From: Oscillospiraceae bacterium | GTDB lineage: Bacteria; Bacillota; Clostridia; Oscillospirales; Acutalibacteraceae | NCBI GenBank assembly: GCA_031256825.1 | Contig: JAIRPV010000015.1 | Span: forward strand, 1 to 64,000 | DNA length: 64,000 bases | Direction: 5' to 3' | In this document: in pieces, positions 47,889 through 58,525 of the stretch | How positions within the stretch are numbered: position 1 is the first letter of the stretch | Layout: every line of letters begins with the position of its first letter | Program-made: the position numbers and the translations under genes | Notes under the pieces: generated by a model | Told to the model about the DNA's origin: nothing | Seen by the model: the letters and a program-made list of their open reading frames with translations, nothing else | The model's database searches: none

Positions 47889-50398
47889 TCCCGATATTCC
47901 TCCATAAAGTAAACTTCGAACACGTCGCCTTCCTTCAGCTCCGTGAACTTTGCCAGCGTAACGCCGCATTCGTAGCCCGCGGCAACCTCTTTTACGTCGT
48001 CTTTGAAACGGCGCAGGGAGGACAGCTCGTCTTCGGCCAAAATAACGCCGCCGCGCACCACGCGGCACTTTGCGCCGCGCTGCACCTTGCCGTCGAGCAC
48101 ATAGCTGCCCGCCACGGTGCCAACGGAACTGATCTTCATCACCTGCCGCACTTCAACGCGGCCCAGCGCCACCTCGCGGTACTTCGGCGCAAGCATGCCC
48201 TTTACGGCCTGCTGCACGTCTTCAAGCATGTCGTAGATGATGCGGTAGGTGCGCAGCTGCACGCCCTCGCGCTCGGCAATCTGCGCGGCGATGGGATCGG
48301 AACTGACGTTGAACGCCACGACAATCGCGCCGCTGGCGCTGGCAAGCATCACATCGCTTTCGCTGACCGCGCCCACGCCCGTATGGATGACCCGCACGCG
48401 CACTTCTTCGTTGCCCAGTTTCAGGAGGTTTTGCTTTACCGCTTCGGCGGAGCCTTGCACGTCGGCCTTGACGATGATATTCAGATCTTTCCTCTCGCCC
48501 TCTTTCAGGGAATCGAAGAGGGTTTCAAGGGTCACCTGCGCGTTCTGGTTGAAGATATCTTCTTTGGCGTTATATTTGCGCTGCTCCACCAGCTCGCGGG
48601 CCAGGCGCTCGTCGGTTACGGCGTCGAAACTGTCGCCGGCCTGGGGCGCTTCGGCCAGGCCCATGATCTCCACAGGTTCGCTCGGGCCTGCTGTTTGCAG
48701 CACAGAGCCTTTGTAGTCGGTCATGACGCGCACGCGGCCCACGGCTTCGCCCGCGACAAGCACGTCGCCCGTTTTCAGCGTGCCGTTCTGAACCAGCAGC
48801 GTTGCGATGGGGCCTCTGGTTCTGTCGAGCCGCGCCTCGATGACAACGCCCCGGGCGGCGCGGTTCGGGTTGGCTTTTAGCTCGCGCATTTCGGCCACCA
48901 GCAGCAGGGACTCCAGAAGCGCATCCAGGCCTTCCCGCGTTTTGGCGGATACCGGCACGCAGATGGTTTCGCCGCCCCATTCCTCGGGCACCAGCTCGTA
49001 TTCTGTGAGCTGTTGCAGCACCCGCTCGGGATTGGCGTTGGGTTTGTCGATTTTATTCACGGCCACGACAATGGAAACGCCGGCGGCCTTCGCGTGGTTG
49101 ATGGCCTCCACCGTTTGCGGCATAATGCCGTCGTCGGCGGCAACCACCAGAATCGCGATATCCGTCGCCTGCGCTCCGCGCGCGCGCATGGCGGTAAAGG
49201 CCGCGTGGCCGGGGGTGTCGAGGAAGGTGATCTTCCGGCCATTGATTTCCGCGCGGTAGGCGCCGATGTGCTGGGTAATGCCGCCGGCCTCGGTTTCGGT
49301 GACGGCGGTGTCGCGGACGGCGTCGAGCAGCGACGTTTTGCCGTGATCCACGTGACCCATGACCACAACCACCGGATCGCGCGGCTGCAAATCTTCTTCT
49401 TTATCTGTGCTGTCGTCGATGATACGCTCTTCAATGGTGACAATGACTTCGCGCTCCACGCGCGCGCCCAGCTCCGTGGCCACCAGCGCCGCCGTGTCGA
49501 AATCAATCATATCGTTCACCGTGGCCGTCTGGCCAAAACTGACGAACAGTTTTTTCACCACTTCCGCCGCGGTGCGCTTGAGCAGCAGCGCCAATTCGCT
49601 GACCTGAATCTCGTCGCCCACCTTAATGACCAGCTGGGGTTTTTTCGCGCGCTCGGCGGCGATACGGCGCAGGCGCTCGGCCTCGGTTTCGTGGCGGCTC
49701 GAACGCATGCCCTGCTTGCGGTATTGGCGGCTCTTCTGGGTGAGTTTTTGTTTGCTCTGCTGGCTGTCGCTCCCGCGGCGGCGGCCCCCGCCGCCCTGCT
49801 GCTGGGGCTGCCCGGCAATTTGCTCGTAGCGCTCGTTGTATTTTTCCAGATCGACGTTGCCCGAACGCGTATCCACCGTGCGGGCCTCGCTTCTTGTCCG
49901 CGACTGCGGCGCGCCCTCTTTTTTCTTTTTCGGCGCGGCGCCGTTTGGCGGTGCACCGGCCGCAGCGTCGGCAGGTTTGCTGCCCGCAAGGCTTTGGAGA
50001 TCGGTCACCGTCTTCGCCTCGGGGCGCCTGCGGTGCCCGGCCACCTGCTTGGCGATTTCTTCGCTGGCCTGGCGTTCGGCCTTTGTTGGCGCTTTTTGGC
50101 CAACGCGGGGCGCGGCGGAAGGTTCGCGGCGCGGTTTTTGCCGGCCGTCGGCCTTTTTGCCCTCGGGCTTTGGCGACTCCTTCTTTGGGCGCTGTTCGGC
50201 CAGCGCAAAGAAGGCGTCGAAGTTTTCCACGCCCCTGGCAAGGGAGTAATGCTCAAAGATCAGGTTCAGCTCCGCTTCCTGGAGCACGGAATTGAGATTC
50301 TTCGCCCCCTCAAAATGATGGGAGAGCAATTCCGTGATTTCTTTGTTTGTCACTCCAATTTGGGCGGCGATGTCCTTGATTCTGATTTTATCTAACAT
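47885..50398 (-). CDS. infB: translation initiation factor IF-2
   Basis: [60 protein letters not shown]. Confidence 0.97.
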   Translation of the reverse strand: MLDKIRIKDIAAQIGVTNKEITELLSHHFEGAKNLNSVLQEAELNLIFEHYSLARGVENFDAFFALAEQRPKKESPKPEGKKADGRQKPRREPSAAPRVGQKAPTKAERQASEEIAKQVAGHRRRPEAKTVTDLQSLAGSKPADAAAGAPPNGAAPKKKKEGAPQSRTRSEARTVDTRSGNVDLEKYNERYEQIAGQPQQQGGGGRRRGSDSQQSKQKLTQKSRQYRKQGMRSSRHETEAERLRRIAAERAKKPQLVIKVGDEIQVSELALLLKRTAAEVVKKLFVSFGQTATVNDMIDFDTAALVATELGARVEREVIVTIEERIIDDSTDKEEDLQPRDPVVVVMGHVDHGKTSLLDAVRDTAVTETEAGGITQHIGAYRAEINGRKITFLDTPGHAAFTAMRARGAQATDIAILVVAADDGIMPQTVEAINHAKAAGVSIVVAVNKIDKPNANPERVLQQLTEYELVPEEWGGETICVPVSAKTREGLDALLESLLLVAEMRELKANPNRAARGVVIEARLDRTRGPIATLLVQNGTLKTGDVLVAGEAVGRVRVMTDYKGSVLQTAGPSEPVEIMGLAEAPQAGDSFDAVTDERLARELVEQRKYNAKEDIFNQNAQVTLETLFDSLKEGERKDLNIIVKADVQGSAEAVKQNLLKLGNEEVRVRVIHTGVGAVSESDVMLASASGAIVVAFNVSSDPIAAQIAEREGVQLRTYRIIYDMLEDVQQAVKGMLAPKYREVALGRVEVRQVMKISSVGTVAGSYVLDGKVQRGAKCRVVRGGVILAEDELSSLRRFKDDVKEVAAGYECGVTLAKFTELKEGDVFEVYFMEEYRD

Positions 50399-50444
50399 GC
50401 AATCTTCCTTTCAACAGGGAACAGGATAATAGAGGGGCAGGGGA

Positions 50445-50735
50445 TTAAGACGCAAGTATTTTTTCGGCAAAACCGGCGTTGTTGACCGTTACCACGGCGG
50501 CCTTATATTGCGTTGCCGCCTTGATCTCCAGCGAGGTCGCTTCGATTTCCCGCAAGGGGGTGTTCGTTTCCCGCGCCAAAAAGCGGAATTCTTCTTTGAG
50601 GCGGGGCGAAGCGTCGGCACAAAGCAGGCAAAGTTTTGCCTGCCCCGAACGCAGGGCCGCCTTGGCGGAATCGTGCCCGAACGAAGCGAGACCCGCCTTG
50701 CGGACAAGGCCCAGCAGGGAGAAAAGCTGTTTCAT
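50445..50735 (-). CDS. L7Ae-like ribosomal protein (YlxQ)
   Basis: LLGLVRKAGLASFGHDSAKAALRSGQAKLCLLCADASPRLKEEF; between ylxR and infB. Confidence 0.88.
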   Translation of the reverse strand: MKQLFSLLGLVRKAGLASFGHDSAKAALRSGQAKLCLLCADASPRLKEEFRFLARETNTPLREIEATSLEIKAATQYKAAVVTVNNAGFAEKILAS

Positions 50736-51001
50736 GATATCTCCCCTTCCAGCGCCTGATAGACTTCATCCGGCACGGCGCACTGGAACGCGCGGTTCAG
50801 GCCCTTCTTTTTGCGCAGCTTTTTAAAACATTCCGGGTTGGGGCACAGATAGGCCCCGCGGCCGTTGGCTTTGCCGGTGCGATCGAGCGCTACCACGCCT
50901 TCGGGGCTTCGCACCACGCGGATGAGTTCCCGTTTGGGTTTCATCTCGTTGCAGCCAACGCAGCGGCGCAGCGGCTGCTTTTTTTCGTGCAACTCAGTCA
51001 T
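50732..51001 (-). CDS. YlxR family protein (DUF448)
   Basis: LRRCVGCNEMKPKRELIRVVRSPEGVVALDRTGKANGRGAYLCPNPECFKKL. Confidence 0.92.
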   Translation of the reverse strand: MTELHEKKQPLRRCVGCNEMKPKRELIRVVRSPEGVVALDRTGKANGRGAYLCPNPECFKKLRKKKGLNRAFQCAVPDEVYQALEGEIS

Positions 51002-52070
51002 CCGCAATCACAATCTCCTCCGGCGCGGCCATTTGCGTATCCGACTTGATGTCGATCTTCCACGTGGTCAGCTTTGCCGCCAGGCGGGCGTTCTGCCCCT
51101 TGTTGCCGATGGCCAGCGACAGCTTATTTTCGGGCACGGTAATATGGCAAACATGCTCGTCGTTATCCACTACGCGGACATTGAGCACTTCGGCAGGCGA
51201 AAGCGCTGCGGCGACAAATTCCGCAACGTCGTCGCTGTATTGCACAACGTCGATCTTTTCGCCGCCGAGCAAATCCACAACGCGCTCAATGCGGGATCCG
51301 CGCGAACCGATGCACGAACCCACCGCATCCACATCCGGATCTTTGCACCAGACGGCCACCTTGCTGCGGCTGCCCGCCTCGCGGGCCACAGCCTTCACTT
51401 CCACCAGGCCATCTTTCACTTCCGGCACTTCCAGCTCGAACAGCCGCTTGACAAGGCCGGGATGGATCCGCGACAGCGTCGCATGCGGATAGCGGCGATC
51501 AAGCCCGGAGATATCCACAACATACACTTTGATCAGGTCGCCCGCTGCGATCTGCTCGCCCGGCACCTGCTCGCTTGCGGGCAGAATCTCGGTCACTTTG
51601 CCGATTTCCACCACCGCGTCGCCGTTGGGTTCCACGCGCTGCACTTTCACGGTGACAATTTCCTGCTCGCGGGACTGGAACTCTTCGCGCAGGCGGCCAT
51701 GTTCCGCCTCGCGGATCCCTTGCCGCAAAACGTGCTTCGCCTTTTCGGCGGCAATGCGCCCCACTTCTTTGGTATCCAGTTCAATTTCTACGATATCGCC
51801 GGGCTGCGCGCCGGGTTTATAGCGCTCGGCCTGCTCGGGCAGCATATCGGTATCTTCGTCTTCCACCGCGCTGACGACCTGCTTGCGGACATAAAGTTTG
51901 ATTTCTTCCGTATCGGGCAGGATGTCGCAATAGACGACGTCTTTGTTGTTGTAATCGCCGCGCACCGCGGTAACGATGGCGCGCTGCACGCTGTCGAACA
52001 GCGGTTCCATCTGGATGCCTTTTTCTTTGCCCAGATACCGCAGGGCCTCAAAAAACTCGTGGTTTACCAT
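50994..52070 (-). CDS. nusA: transcription termination/antitermination protein NusA
   Basis: FFEALRYLGKEKGI, S1 and KH domains (DAVGSCIGSRGSRIERVVDLLGGEKIDVV). Confidence 0.96.
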   Translation of the reverse strand: MVNHEFFEALRYLGKEKGIQMEPLFDSVQRAIVTAVRGDYNNKDVVYCDILPDTEEIKLYVRKQVVSAVEDEDTDMLPEQAERYKPGAQPGDIVEIELDTKEVGRIAAEKAKHVLRQGIREAEHGRLREEFQSREQEIVTVKVQRVEPNGDAVVEIGKVTEILPASEQVPGEQIAAGDLIKVYVVDISGLDRRYPHATLSRIHPGLVKRLFELEVPEVKDGLVEVKAVAREAGSRSKVAVWCKDPDVDAVGSCIGSRGSRIERVVDLLGGEKIDVVQYSDDVAEFVAAALSPAEVLNVRVVDNDEHVCHITVPENKLSLAIGNKGQNARLAAKLTTWKIDIKSDTQMAAPEEIVIADD

Positions 52071-52105
52071 GTCTCGCCTCAACCTTTCTGGTTAACATTA
52101 TTTGA

Positions 52106-52624
52106 TTAGTCTTCCGTGTCTTCTTCGTCGCCGAATGCATCGCCGGTATCTTCAAACGCGTCGTACAGCCGCACGACGGTTGTTTTGGCCCGCTCTATTT
52201 CTATCAGGGCGCCGTCTTCGAGCCGCAGCGAAATCTGCTTGTTGGCATAGCCTTCCAGCGTGCCCAGCGTTTCTTGCATCCTGCCGCCCGCGCCCTGCCG
52301 CCTGACTGTAATCTGGCTGCCGATATATTGCGCGAAGTGCTCTTCGCGCGTCAGTTCCCGCTCGATGCCCGGCGAACAGACTTCCAGATGATAGGGGCCT
52401 TCGATCAGCGCCGCGTCGTCCAGCGGTTGATCGAGCGCGCGGCTCATGGCCTCGCAGTCATCCAGATCTACCCCGCCGGGTTTGTCGATCCAAAACCGCA
52501 GATACCAAAGCGCGCCTTCTTTTAAGAAGCGCACGTCCCAAAGAGAAAGCCCCAAGCCCGCCGCGATCGGCTCCGCGAGCCGCCGCGCCCGCGCCGCGAT
52601 GTTCCCCGAATTGCGTTCCGCCAT
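52106..52624 (-). CDS. rimP: ribosome maturation factor RimP
   Basis: LGLSLWDVRFLKEGALWYLRFWIDKPGGVDLDDCEAMSRALDQPLD; YHLEVCSPGIERELT. Confidence 0.95.
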   Translation of the reverse strand: MAERNSGNIAARARRLAEPIAAGLGLSLWDVRFLKEGALWYLRFWIDKPGGVDLDDCEAMSRALDQPLDDAALIEGPYHLEVCSPGIERELTREEHFAQYIGSQITVRRQGAGGRMQETLGTLEGYANKQISLRLEDGALIEIERAKTTVVRLYDAFEDTGDAFGDEEDTED

Positions 52625-52654
52625 GCCGCGTTTCCTCCGCTCCGATTTACCTCA

Positions 52655-52683
52655 CAAACAAAAGAGCGGGCGATGCCCACTCT
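52655..52683 (-). terminator. leader hairpin/attenuator candidate upstream of rimP-nusA operon
   Basis: minus strand AGAGTGGGC-ATC-GCCCGCTCT then TTTTGT, located between the operon 5' end and rimP start. Confidence 0.65.
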
Positions 52684-52790
52684 CCATTCCTTTTGGGTTG
52701 CCAAGCTCATTCAACGTCATCATTGCTATATATTATAACACAGCCCGACAGGAAATGCAAGCTTTTTTTCAACGTTTATGAAAAAAATTT

Positions 52791-52817
52791 GCCCCGCCAT
52801 GCAAAACGGCGGGGCAA
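52791..52817 (-). terminator. terminator after htrA-like gene
   Basis: GCCCCGCC-N9-GGCGGGGC followed by AAATTTTTTT on minus strand. Confidence 0.75.
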
Positions 52818-52827
52818 ATGCCGCGAA

Positions 52828-54324
52828 TCACCAGTCGAAGGGGTTTTCTCCGCCGAACTGATCGTAATACCAGGGCCGGGTTTCTTCTTCGCTTGTTGTG
52901 GTGCCCTTGTCTTCCACAAGCTTCACTGAAACGTCGAATTTTTCAACGCCATAGGTCTGCGGATTCACGCGGGCGATGGTAAGCGTGAGGGTATCGCCCA
53001 CCTCGCCCTGTTCCACCGCTTGCAGCAGCACGTCGGACTTATTGAGCGGCTTGCCGTTGACGTGGGTGATGATGTCGTTGGGCTTCACTTTTGTGCCGGT
53101 GAGCACGCTGTCGTCGTCGATGCGCGCGATGATCAGCGAACCGGAAGGCAGGTTGTTGGCCCGCAGAACGATATAGCCCGTGCGGCTTGTGCTGGCGGAG
53201 AGATACTGTATGCCCAGTTTTGGCCGGTTGGTCACATAACCGTTGTTGATGAGATCGACGATCACTTCCATCACAACCTTGGAGGGGATGGCAAAGCCCA
53301 TGCCCTCGTATTGGGTATCCACAATCTTCTGGGAATTGACGCCGATGACCTGGCCGTAGGCGTTGACCAGCGCGCCGCCGGAATTGCCGGGGTTGATTGC
53401 AGCCGTGTGCTGGATGCTGATCTGGTTATAGACGCTTTTGGGGTTGAGCGGGCGTTCAATCGCGCTGACCATGCCGCTGGTGAAGCTGCCCTTGTATTCA
53501 ATGCCGCCGGGGTTGCCGATGGCGTACACAGGCTCGCCCACCTTCAGTTTGTCGGAATCGCCGAATTCCGCGCCTTGCAGGCCTGTTTTTTTGATTTTCA
53601 GCAGGCCGACGTCGGTTTTTGTGTCGTAACCCACCACCTGCGCGTCGTAGCGCTCGCCATTTTCAAGCTCGACGCTGACGCTGCTGACGCTGCCGGCGAT
53701 CACGTGGGCGCATGTGACCACATAGGTATACGTTTTTGTGCTGTCCTCATAGATGAGCACGCCGGAACCTTCGCCTACGGCGTTATCGCCGCTGCGGCCG
53801 GAGTAAATCTGGATGGCCACGTTCGCGTTTTCCATCTTGTCGTGGATCTGCACCGGAGTCAGCGCGCCCACCGCCTGCGCGACGGAAGTGTCGCCGCCGG
53901 GGGTGCTGACCGAGGGCAGGGTGGCGGCTTTGGCGCCCGCCTCGCCTTCGTTGAGCGTTGTGATCATGGAGTTCGGGTTGTTGGCCTTCAGAGAGCGCAC
54001 AATCCCCATTCCAATCACGCTCGCTCCGGCAATGCCGAAAACCAGCAGCAGCGCCAGAAAGATTGCCAGCCCGGTTTTTTTTCGTTTGGGCGGCGGCTGC
54101 TGCGCCGGCTGATACGGCGGCTGCCCATATTGCTGATAGGGGGGAATTGGCCCGGTTGGCGGCTGATAAGGCTGATAACCCAGGGGGGCTGGCTGCGCCG
54201 CTTCGGGTTCGCCTCCGTTTTCTGCGGGCGCCTCGCTGATTGGCGGCGCTTCCGGCTCCGCGCAAGTTTCGTCTTCGGGTTTCCAGTCGTACCCATACCC
54301 TGTGTATTGATTGTTCTCGTCCAT
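52828..54324 (-). CDS. S1C/HtrA-like serine protease with PDZ domain
   Basis: Pro-rich cytoplasmic N-term, TM; VVTCAHVI, TDVGLLKI, INPGNSGGALVNAYGQVIGVNS; PDZ DIITHVNGKPL. Confidence 0.93.
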   Translation of the reverse strand: MDENNQYTGYGYDWKPEDETCAEPEAPPISEAPAENGGEPEAAQPAPLGYQPYQPPTGPIPPYQQYGQPPYQPAQQPPPKRKKTGLAIFLALLLVFGIAGASVIGMGIVRSLKANNPNSMITTLNEGEAGAKAATLPSVSTPGGDTSVAQAVGALTPVQIHDKMENANVAIQIYSGRSGDNAVGEGSGVLIYEDSTKTYTYVVTCAHVIAGSVSSVSVELENGERYDAQVVGYDTKTDVGLLKIKKTGLQGAEFGDSDKLKVGEPVYAIGNPGGIEYKGSFTSGMVSAIERPLNPKSVYNQISIQHTAAINPGNSGGALVNAYGQVIGVNSQKIVDTQYEGMGFAIPSKVVMEVIVDLINNGYVTNRPKLGIQYLSASTSRTGYIVLRANNLPSGSLIIARIDDDSVLTGTKVKPNDIITHVNGKPLNKSDVLLQAVEQGEVGDTLTLTIARVNPQTYGVEKFDVSVKLVEDKGTTTSEEETRPWYYDQFGGENPFDW

Positions 54325-54441
54325 CGTTCACGCTTCCTTCCTTTCGTGCTGGTCATAGTATACCACGCGAAGATGAAAATCGCATGCACCTGAGGTGAAA
54401 ATTGGCGGGGAAATGAATCTTGACATTCCTGAAATTTTTTC

Positions 54442-54469
54442 TTGACTTTTTTCTCATTTGCAGTATAAT
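54442..54469 (+). promoter_or_regulatory. potABCD promoter
   Basis: TTGACT-16-TATAAT. Confidence 0.6.
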
Positions 54470-54514
54470 ATACGTATCGCAATCGGGCGCACGGCGCATT
54501 TGGGGGGCTGATAA

Positions 54515-55648
54515 TTGGAAAAAGACATTGTTATTGATTTAAAGAACGTTTCGGTTGCCTTCGACGGCGAACCGGTGCTGAAAGATTTGAATTTATACAT
54601 CCGCAACCGGGAGTTCATCACGCTGCTCGGGCCCAGCGGATGCGGCAAGACCACCACGCTGCGCATTATTGCCGGCTTTTTGGAGCCAGACGGGGGCGAC
54701 GTTGTGTTCGACGGCAAAAGCTGCCTTGGGCTGCCGCCGCACAAGCGCCCGGTCAATACCATTTTTCAGCGTTACGCGCTGTTCCCCCACCTGAATGTTG
54801 CGAAGAACGTAGCGTTCGGGCTGAAATTAATGCGCCTTCCCAAAGACGAAATCGAAGCCCGTGTGGCCGAAATGCTGCGGCTGGTGAGCCTGAAAGGCTT
54901 TGAGCGGCGCACGGTGGCTTCGCTTTCCGGCGGGCAGCAGCAGCGCGTGGCCATTGCGCGGGCGCTGGCCATAAAGCCGCGGGTGCTGCTGCTGGACGAG
55001 CCGCTGGGCGCGCTGGATTTAAAGCTGCGCAAAGACATGCAGATGGAGCTGAAAAATATTCAGCAGCAGCTGGGGATTACGTTTATCTATGTGACGCACG
55101 ATCAGGAGGAAGCGCTTTCGATGTCCGACACAATCGTGGTCATGGACGACGGGGAAATCCAGCAGATCGGCACGCCAAAAGATGTTTATGACGAGCCGAA
55201 GAACGCTTTTGTGGCGGATTTTATTGGCGAAAGCAATATTCTGGACGGCGTGATGCTGGGCGACTACCTGGTGCGCTTTGCGGGAATGACCTTCCGCTGC
55301 GTAGACAAAGGCTTTGAGCGCAACGAAAAAGTGGACGTTGTGGTGCGACCGGAGGATATTGTGATTGTTGCGCCCGGCGCGGGGGTGTTGCAGGGCGTTA
55401 TCACCAGCGCGACGTTTAAGGGCGTGCACTATGAGTATATCGTGGATGTGCAGGGATTTAAGTGGCTGATTCAAAGCACGGAGCTGCACAAGGCCGAGGA
55501 CTTGATTGGGCTGCACATCAAGCCCGATGAGATCCACGTCATGAAGAAATCGAAGTATTCCGACGAAGTGGGCGACTACTCCAGTTACTCCGACGAGTTC
55601 GACGAGCTTTCGAACCCGAATGTGGAAGAGGACGGGGAAGAGGAGTAG
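54515..55648 (+). CDS. potA: spermidine/putrescine-type ABC transporter ATP-binding protein
   Basis: Walker [43 protein letters not shown] domain. Confidence 0.93.
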   Translation: MEKDIVIDLKNVSVAFDGEPVLKDLNLYIRNREFITLLGPSGCGKTTTLRIIAGFLEPDGGDVVFDGKSCLGLPPHKRPVNTIFQRYALFPHLNVAKNVAFGLKLMRLPKDEIEARVAEMLRLVSLKGFERRTVASLSGGQQQRVAIARALAIKPRVLLLDEPLGALDLKLRKDMQMELKNIQQQLGITFIYVTHDQEEALSMSDTIVVMDDGEIQQIGTPKDVYDEPKNAFVADFIGESNILDGVMLGDYLVRFAGMTFRCVDKGFERNEKVDVVVRPEDIVIVAPGAGVLQGVITSATFKGVHYEYIVDVQGFKWLIQSTELHKAEDLIGLHIKPDEIHVMKKSKYSDEVGDYSSYSDEFDELSNPNVEEDGEEE

Positions 55649-55695
55649 AACCGCGGTTTTTGGGATACCGGTTTTGATGTGGGAGGAGGGCGGCC

Positions 55696-56553
55696 ATGAA
55701 TCAGCCAAAAAAGCGCGAACGTATCAACGACGCAACGCCGGCGCTCAACGCGCCTTATCTGCTTTGGAGCCTGCTGTTCATTGTGGCCCCTTTGGCCATG
55801 GTGGCGGTGTATGCCTTTTTGGGGCAAAACAATACCTTCAGCCTCGATGTGTTCCGTTCGTTGTTCGCCACGGCGGACGGGCGGCGCATGTGGGGCAAGG
55901 TGTTTGGCGATTCGCTGCTTTATGCCCTGGCGGCAACGGTGATCTGCCTGGGCCTCGCGTTCCCTCTGGCGCACTTTATGGCGGCCGGGCGGGCGCGGGC
56001 GCAGCGCACAATGATGATGCTGATCATGGTGCCCATGTGGATGAATTTTTTGATTTGCACCTATTCCTGGCGGACCATTTTGGAAACCCACGGGGTGATC
56101 AACTCGTTTTTGAGCTGGCTGCGGCTGCCCGGCCTGAAGCTGCTCAACACACCGGGCGCCGTTGTGCTGGGCATGGTATATAATTATTTGCCATTCATGA
56201 TTTTGCCCGTCTATTCCGTGATGAGCAAGCTGAACCCTTCGCTGGTGGAAGCCGCGCAGGATCTTGGCGCGAACCGCCGGGCCGTGCTGTTCCGGGTCAC
56301 TGTGCCGCTGAGCCTGCCGGGGGTGGTTTCGGGGATCATCATGGTGTTTGTGCCCAGCGTAAGCACATTTTATATCAGCCAGAAGCTCGGCGGCAAAGGG
56401 TCGCTCATCGGCGACGCGATTGAAGCGCAGTTCATGGTGCCTGATTACGGCAAGGGCGCCGCGCTTTCGCTGATTTTAATGGCAATCATATTGGTTTGCA
56501 TGATGGCGATGCGGCGTTTTTCAGATGGGGAGGAGGGTTCCTTTATCGCATGA
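55696..56553 (+). CDS. potB: spermidine/putrescine-type ABC transporter permease
   Basis: EAA loop EAAQDLGANRRAVLFRVTVPLSLPG; pot operon. Confidence 0.92.
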   Translation: MNQPKKRERINDATPALNAPYLLWSLLFIVAPLAMVAVYAFLGQNNTFSLDVFRSLFATADGRRMWGKVFGDSLLYALAATVICLGLAFPLAHFMAAGRARAQRTMMMLIMVPMWMNFLICTYSWRTILETHGVINSFLSWLRLPGLKLLNTPGAVVLGMVYNYLPFMILPVYSVMSKLNPSLVEAAQDLGANRRAVLFRVTVPLSLPGVVSGIIMVFVPSVSTFYISQKLGGKGSLIGDAIEAQFMVPDYGKGAALSLILMAIILVCMMAMRRFSDGEEGSFIA

Positions 56554-57371
56554 AAAAACAAAAGGGTGCGTTCTCCGCAATCTATTCCGCGCTGATTTTG
56601 CTGTTCCTCTATGCCCCGATGGGGGTGATGGTCTGGTTTTCGTTTAACGCGTCGAACTCCACGGCCACGTTTGCGGGCTTTAGCCTGCGCTGGTACGGGG
56701 CGCTGCTGGAAAATCCCGACGCGCAAAACGCGCTGCGCAACACGCTGGTGCTGGCGCTGCTGGCGGCCAGCGTTTCGGTCGCGCTGGGCACGGCGGCGGC
56801 GCTGGGCATAGACCGCCTGCGCAAACACTGGGTGCGGGCGCTGCTGCTGCACATCACAAACCTGCCGTTGATGAACCCGGAAATCGTAACCGGCATCTCG
56901 ATGATGCTGCTGTTCGTTTTCGGCGCAAAGCTGCTGCACCTGGATTCGCCGCTGGGGTTTGGCTCGCTGCTCATTGCGCACATCACCTTTTGCCTGCCCT
57001 ATGTGATCCTTTCGGTGCTGCCAAAGCTGCGCCAGACCGACCCCCATTTGGCCGAAGCGGCGCAGGACTTGGGCTGTTCGCGTATGCAGGCGTTCTTTAA
57101 AGTGGTGCTGCCCGCCATTTCCACCGGCGTTGTGTCGGCCTTTTTGATGGCGTTCACCATATCGCTTGACGATTTTGTCATCAGCAACTTCACCAACGGC
57201 CCCAGTTTTCAAACCCTTCCGCTGTATATCTACTCCATGACGAAAAAGCGGGTCAAGCCGGATATGTACGCGCTTTCGTCGTTGATTTTTGTGGCAATTT
57301 TTGTTTTGCTGCTTCTGAGCAACTGGGCGCAGGCCCGGGCGGAAAAGCGGGCCACAAAAAAAGAGGGGTAA
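56550..57371 (+). CDS. potC: spermidine/putrescine-type ABC transporter permease
   Basis: ATGA overlap with potB; EAAQDLGCSRMQAFFKVVLPAISTG. Confidence 0.92.
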   Translation: MKKQKGAFSAIYSALILLFLYAPMGVMVWFSFNASNSTATFAGFSLRWYGALLENPDAQNALRNTLVLALLAASVSVALGTAAALGIDRLRKHWVRALLLHITNLPLMNPEIVTGISMMLLFVFGAKLLHLDSPLGFGSLLIAHITFCLPYVILSVLPKLRQTDPHLAEAAQDLGCSRMQAFFKVVLPAISTGVVSAFLMAFTISLDDFVISNFTNGPSFQTLPLYIYSMTKKRVKPDMYALSSLIFVAIFVLLLLSNWAQARAEKRATKKEG

Positions 57372-57447
57372 GGCGGGCGTTCTCCGGCAATTGCAACATG
57401 GGTTTTCCTGTAAAGGCATCAAAAATAGAGGCAAGGAGCTGACAGAA

Positions 57448-58497
57448 ATGAAGAAACTGATCGCGTTTTTTTTGGCGTTGGGCATGAGTTTTGGCCTTTG
57501 CGCCTGCGGGGGCGGCAAGCAGCAGACGATCAACGTCTGCAACTGGGGAGAATATATCTCGGACGGGGCCGACGGCGGCTTGCGGGTGGTGCAGGAGTTT
57601 GAGAAGCGCACCGGCATCAAAGTGAACTATACCACATTCGACACCAACGAGAGCCTTTACGCAAAGCTTTCGGGCGGCGGAGCCAGCTACGATGTGATCA
57701 TTCCATCGGACTATATGATCCAGCGGCTGATTGCCGAAGACGGCCTGGAGACGCTGGACTACGGCAAGATCCCCAACGCGAAGTACATTATGGAAGAATA
57801 CCGGGATCTTTATTATGACCCGCAGGGAACGCACTCCGTGCCCTACACCATCGGCATGGTGGGGTTGATCTATAACAAGACGCTGGTTGCGGAACCGCCC
57901 GCCAGCTGGGGGGCGCTCTGGGATCCGCGCTATCAGGGGCAGATGTTGCAGTTCCAAAGCCCGCGCGACGCCTTTGGCACGGCGCAATACCTTTTGGGGC
58001 TGAACGTCAATTCGACGGACGAGGCCGAATGGCGCGCCGCCGCGGAAAAGCTCAAAGAGCAGGCTCCGCTGGTGCAAAGCTATGTTGCCGATGAAATTTA
58101 TAATATCATGGAGGGCGCGAACGCCGCGCTGGCCCCTTATTATGCCGGGGATTACCTGATGATGCACGACAATAACAGCGATTTGGCGTTTGTTTATCCG
58201 GAAGAGGGCACCAACTTTTTCTATGACGCGATGTGCATTCCAAAGGGCGCGCGCAACCTGGACGCGGCGCACCAGTTTATCAATTTTATGCTGGAACCCG
58301 ATATCGCGCTGGCCAACGCGGAAGTGATCATGTATGCTTCGCCGCACAGCGCCGTGCGCGAAAGCCCGGATTATACCCTCAAAGACAACCCTGTGCTTTA
58401 TCCTGAAACGCTGCCCAAAGTGCAATGCTTTGAAAATTTGCCGCAGAGCATTTTGGGGCTGATGAACACGCTCTGGACGGAAATCAAGCAGAAATAA
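57448..58497 (+). CDS. potD: spermidine/putrescine-type substrate-binding lipoprotein
   Basis: lipobox GLCAC; INVCNWGEYISD, YDVIIPSDYMIQRL, SVPYTIGMVGLIYNK. Confidence 0.92.
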   Translation: MKKLIAFFLALGMSFGLCACGGGKQQTINVCNWGEYISDGADGGLRVVQEFEKRTGIKVNYTTFDTNESLYAKLSGGGASYDVIIPSDYMIQRLIAEDGLETLDYGKIPNAKYIMEEYRDLYYDPQGTHSVPYTIGMVGLIYNKTLVAEPPASWGALWDPRYQGQMLQFQSPRDAFGTAQYLLGLNVNSTDEAEWRAAAEKLKEQAPLVQSYVADEIYNIMEGANAALAPYYAGDYLMMHDNNSDLAFVYPEEGTNFFYDAMCIPKGARNLDAAHQFINFMLEPDIALANAEVIMYASPHSAVRESPDYTLKDNPVLYPETLPKVQCFENLPQSILGLMNTLWTEIKQK

Positions 58498-58525
58498 CAC
58501 GAAAAAAGGCAGGAGGAGAACCCCC

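Noticed and set aside
54515-58497. Possible riboswitch upstream of potABCD
   Set aside because: The leader between the promoter and potA is only about 40 bp with no convincing structure
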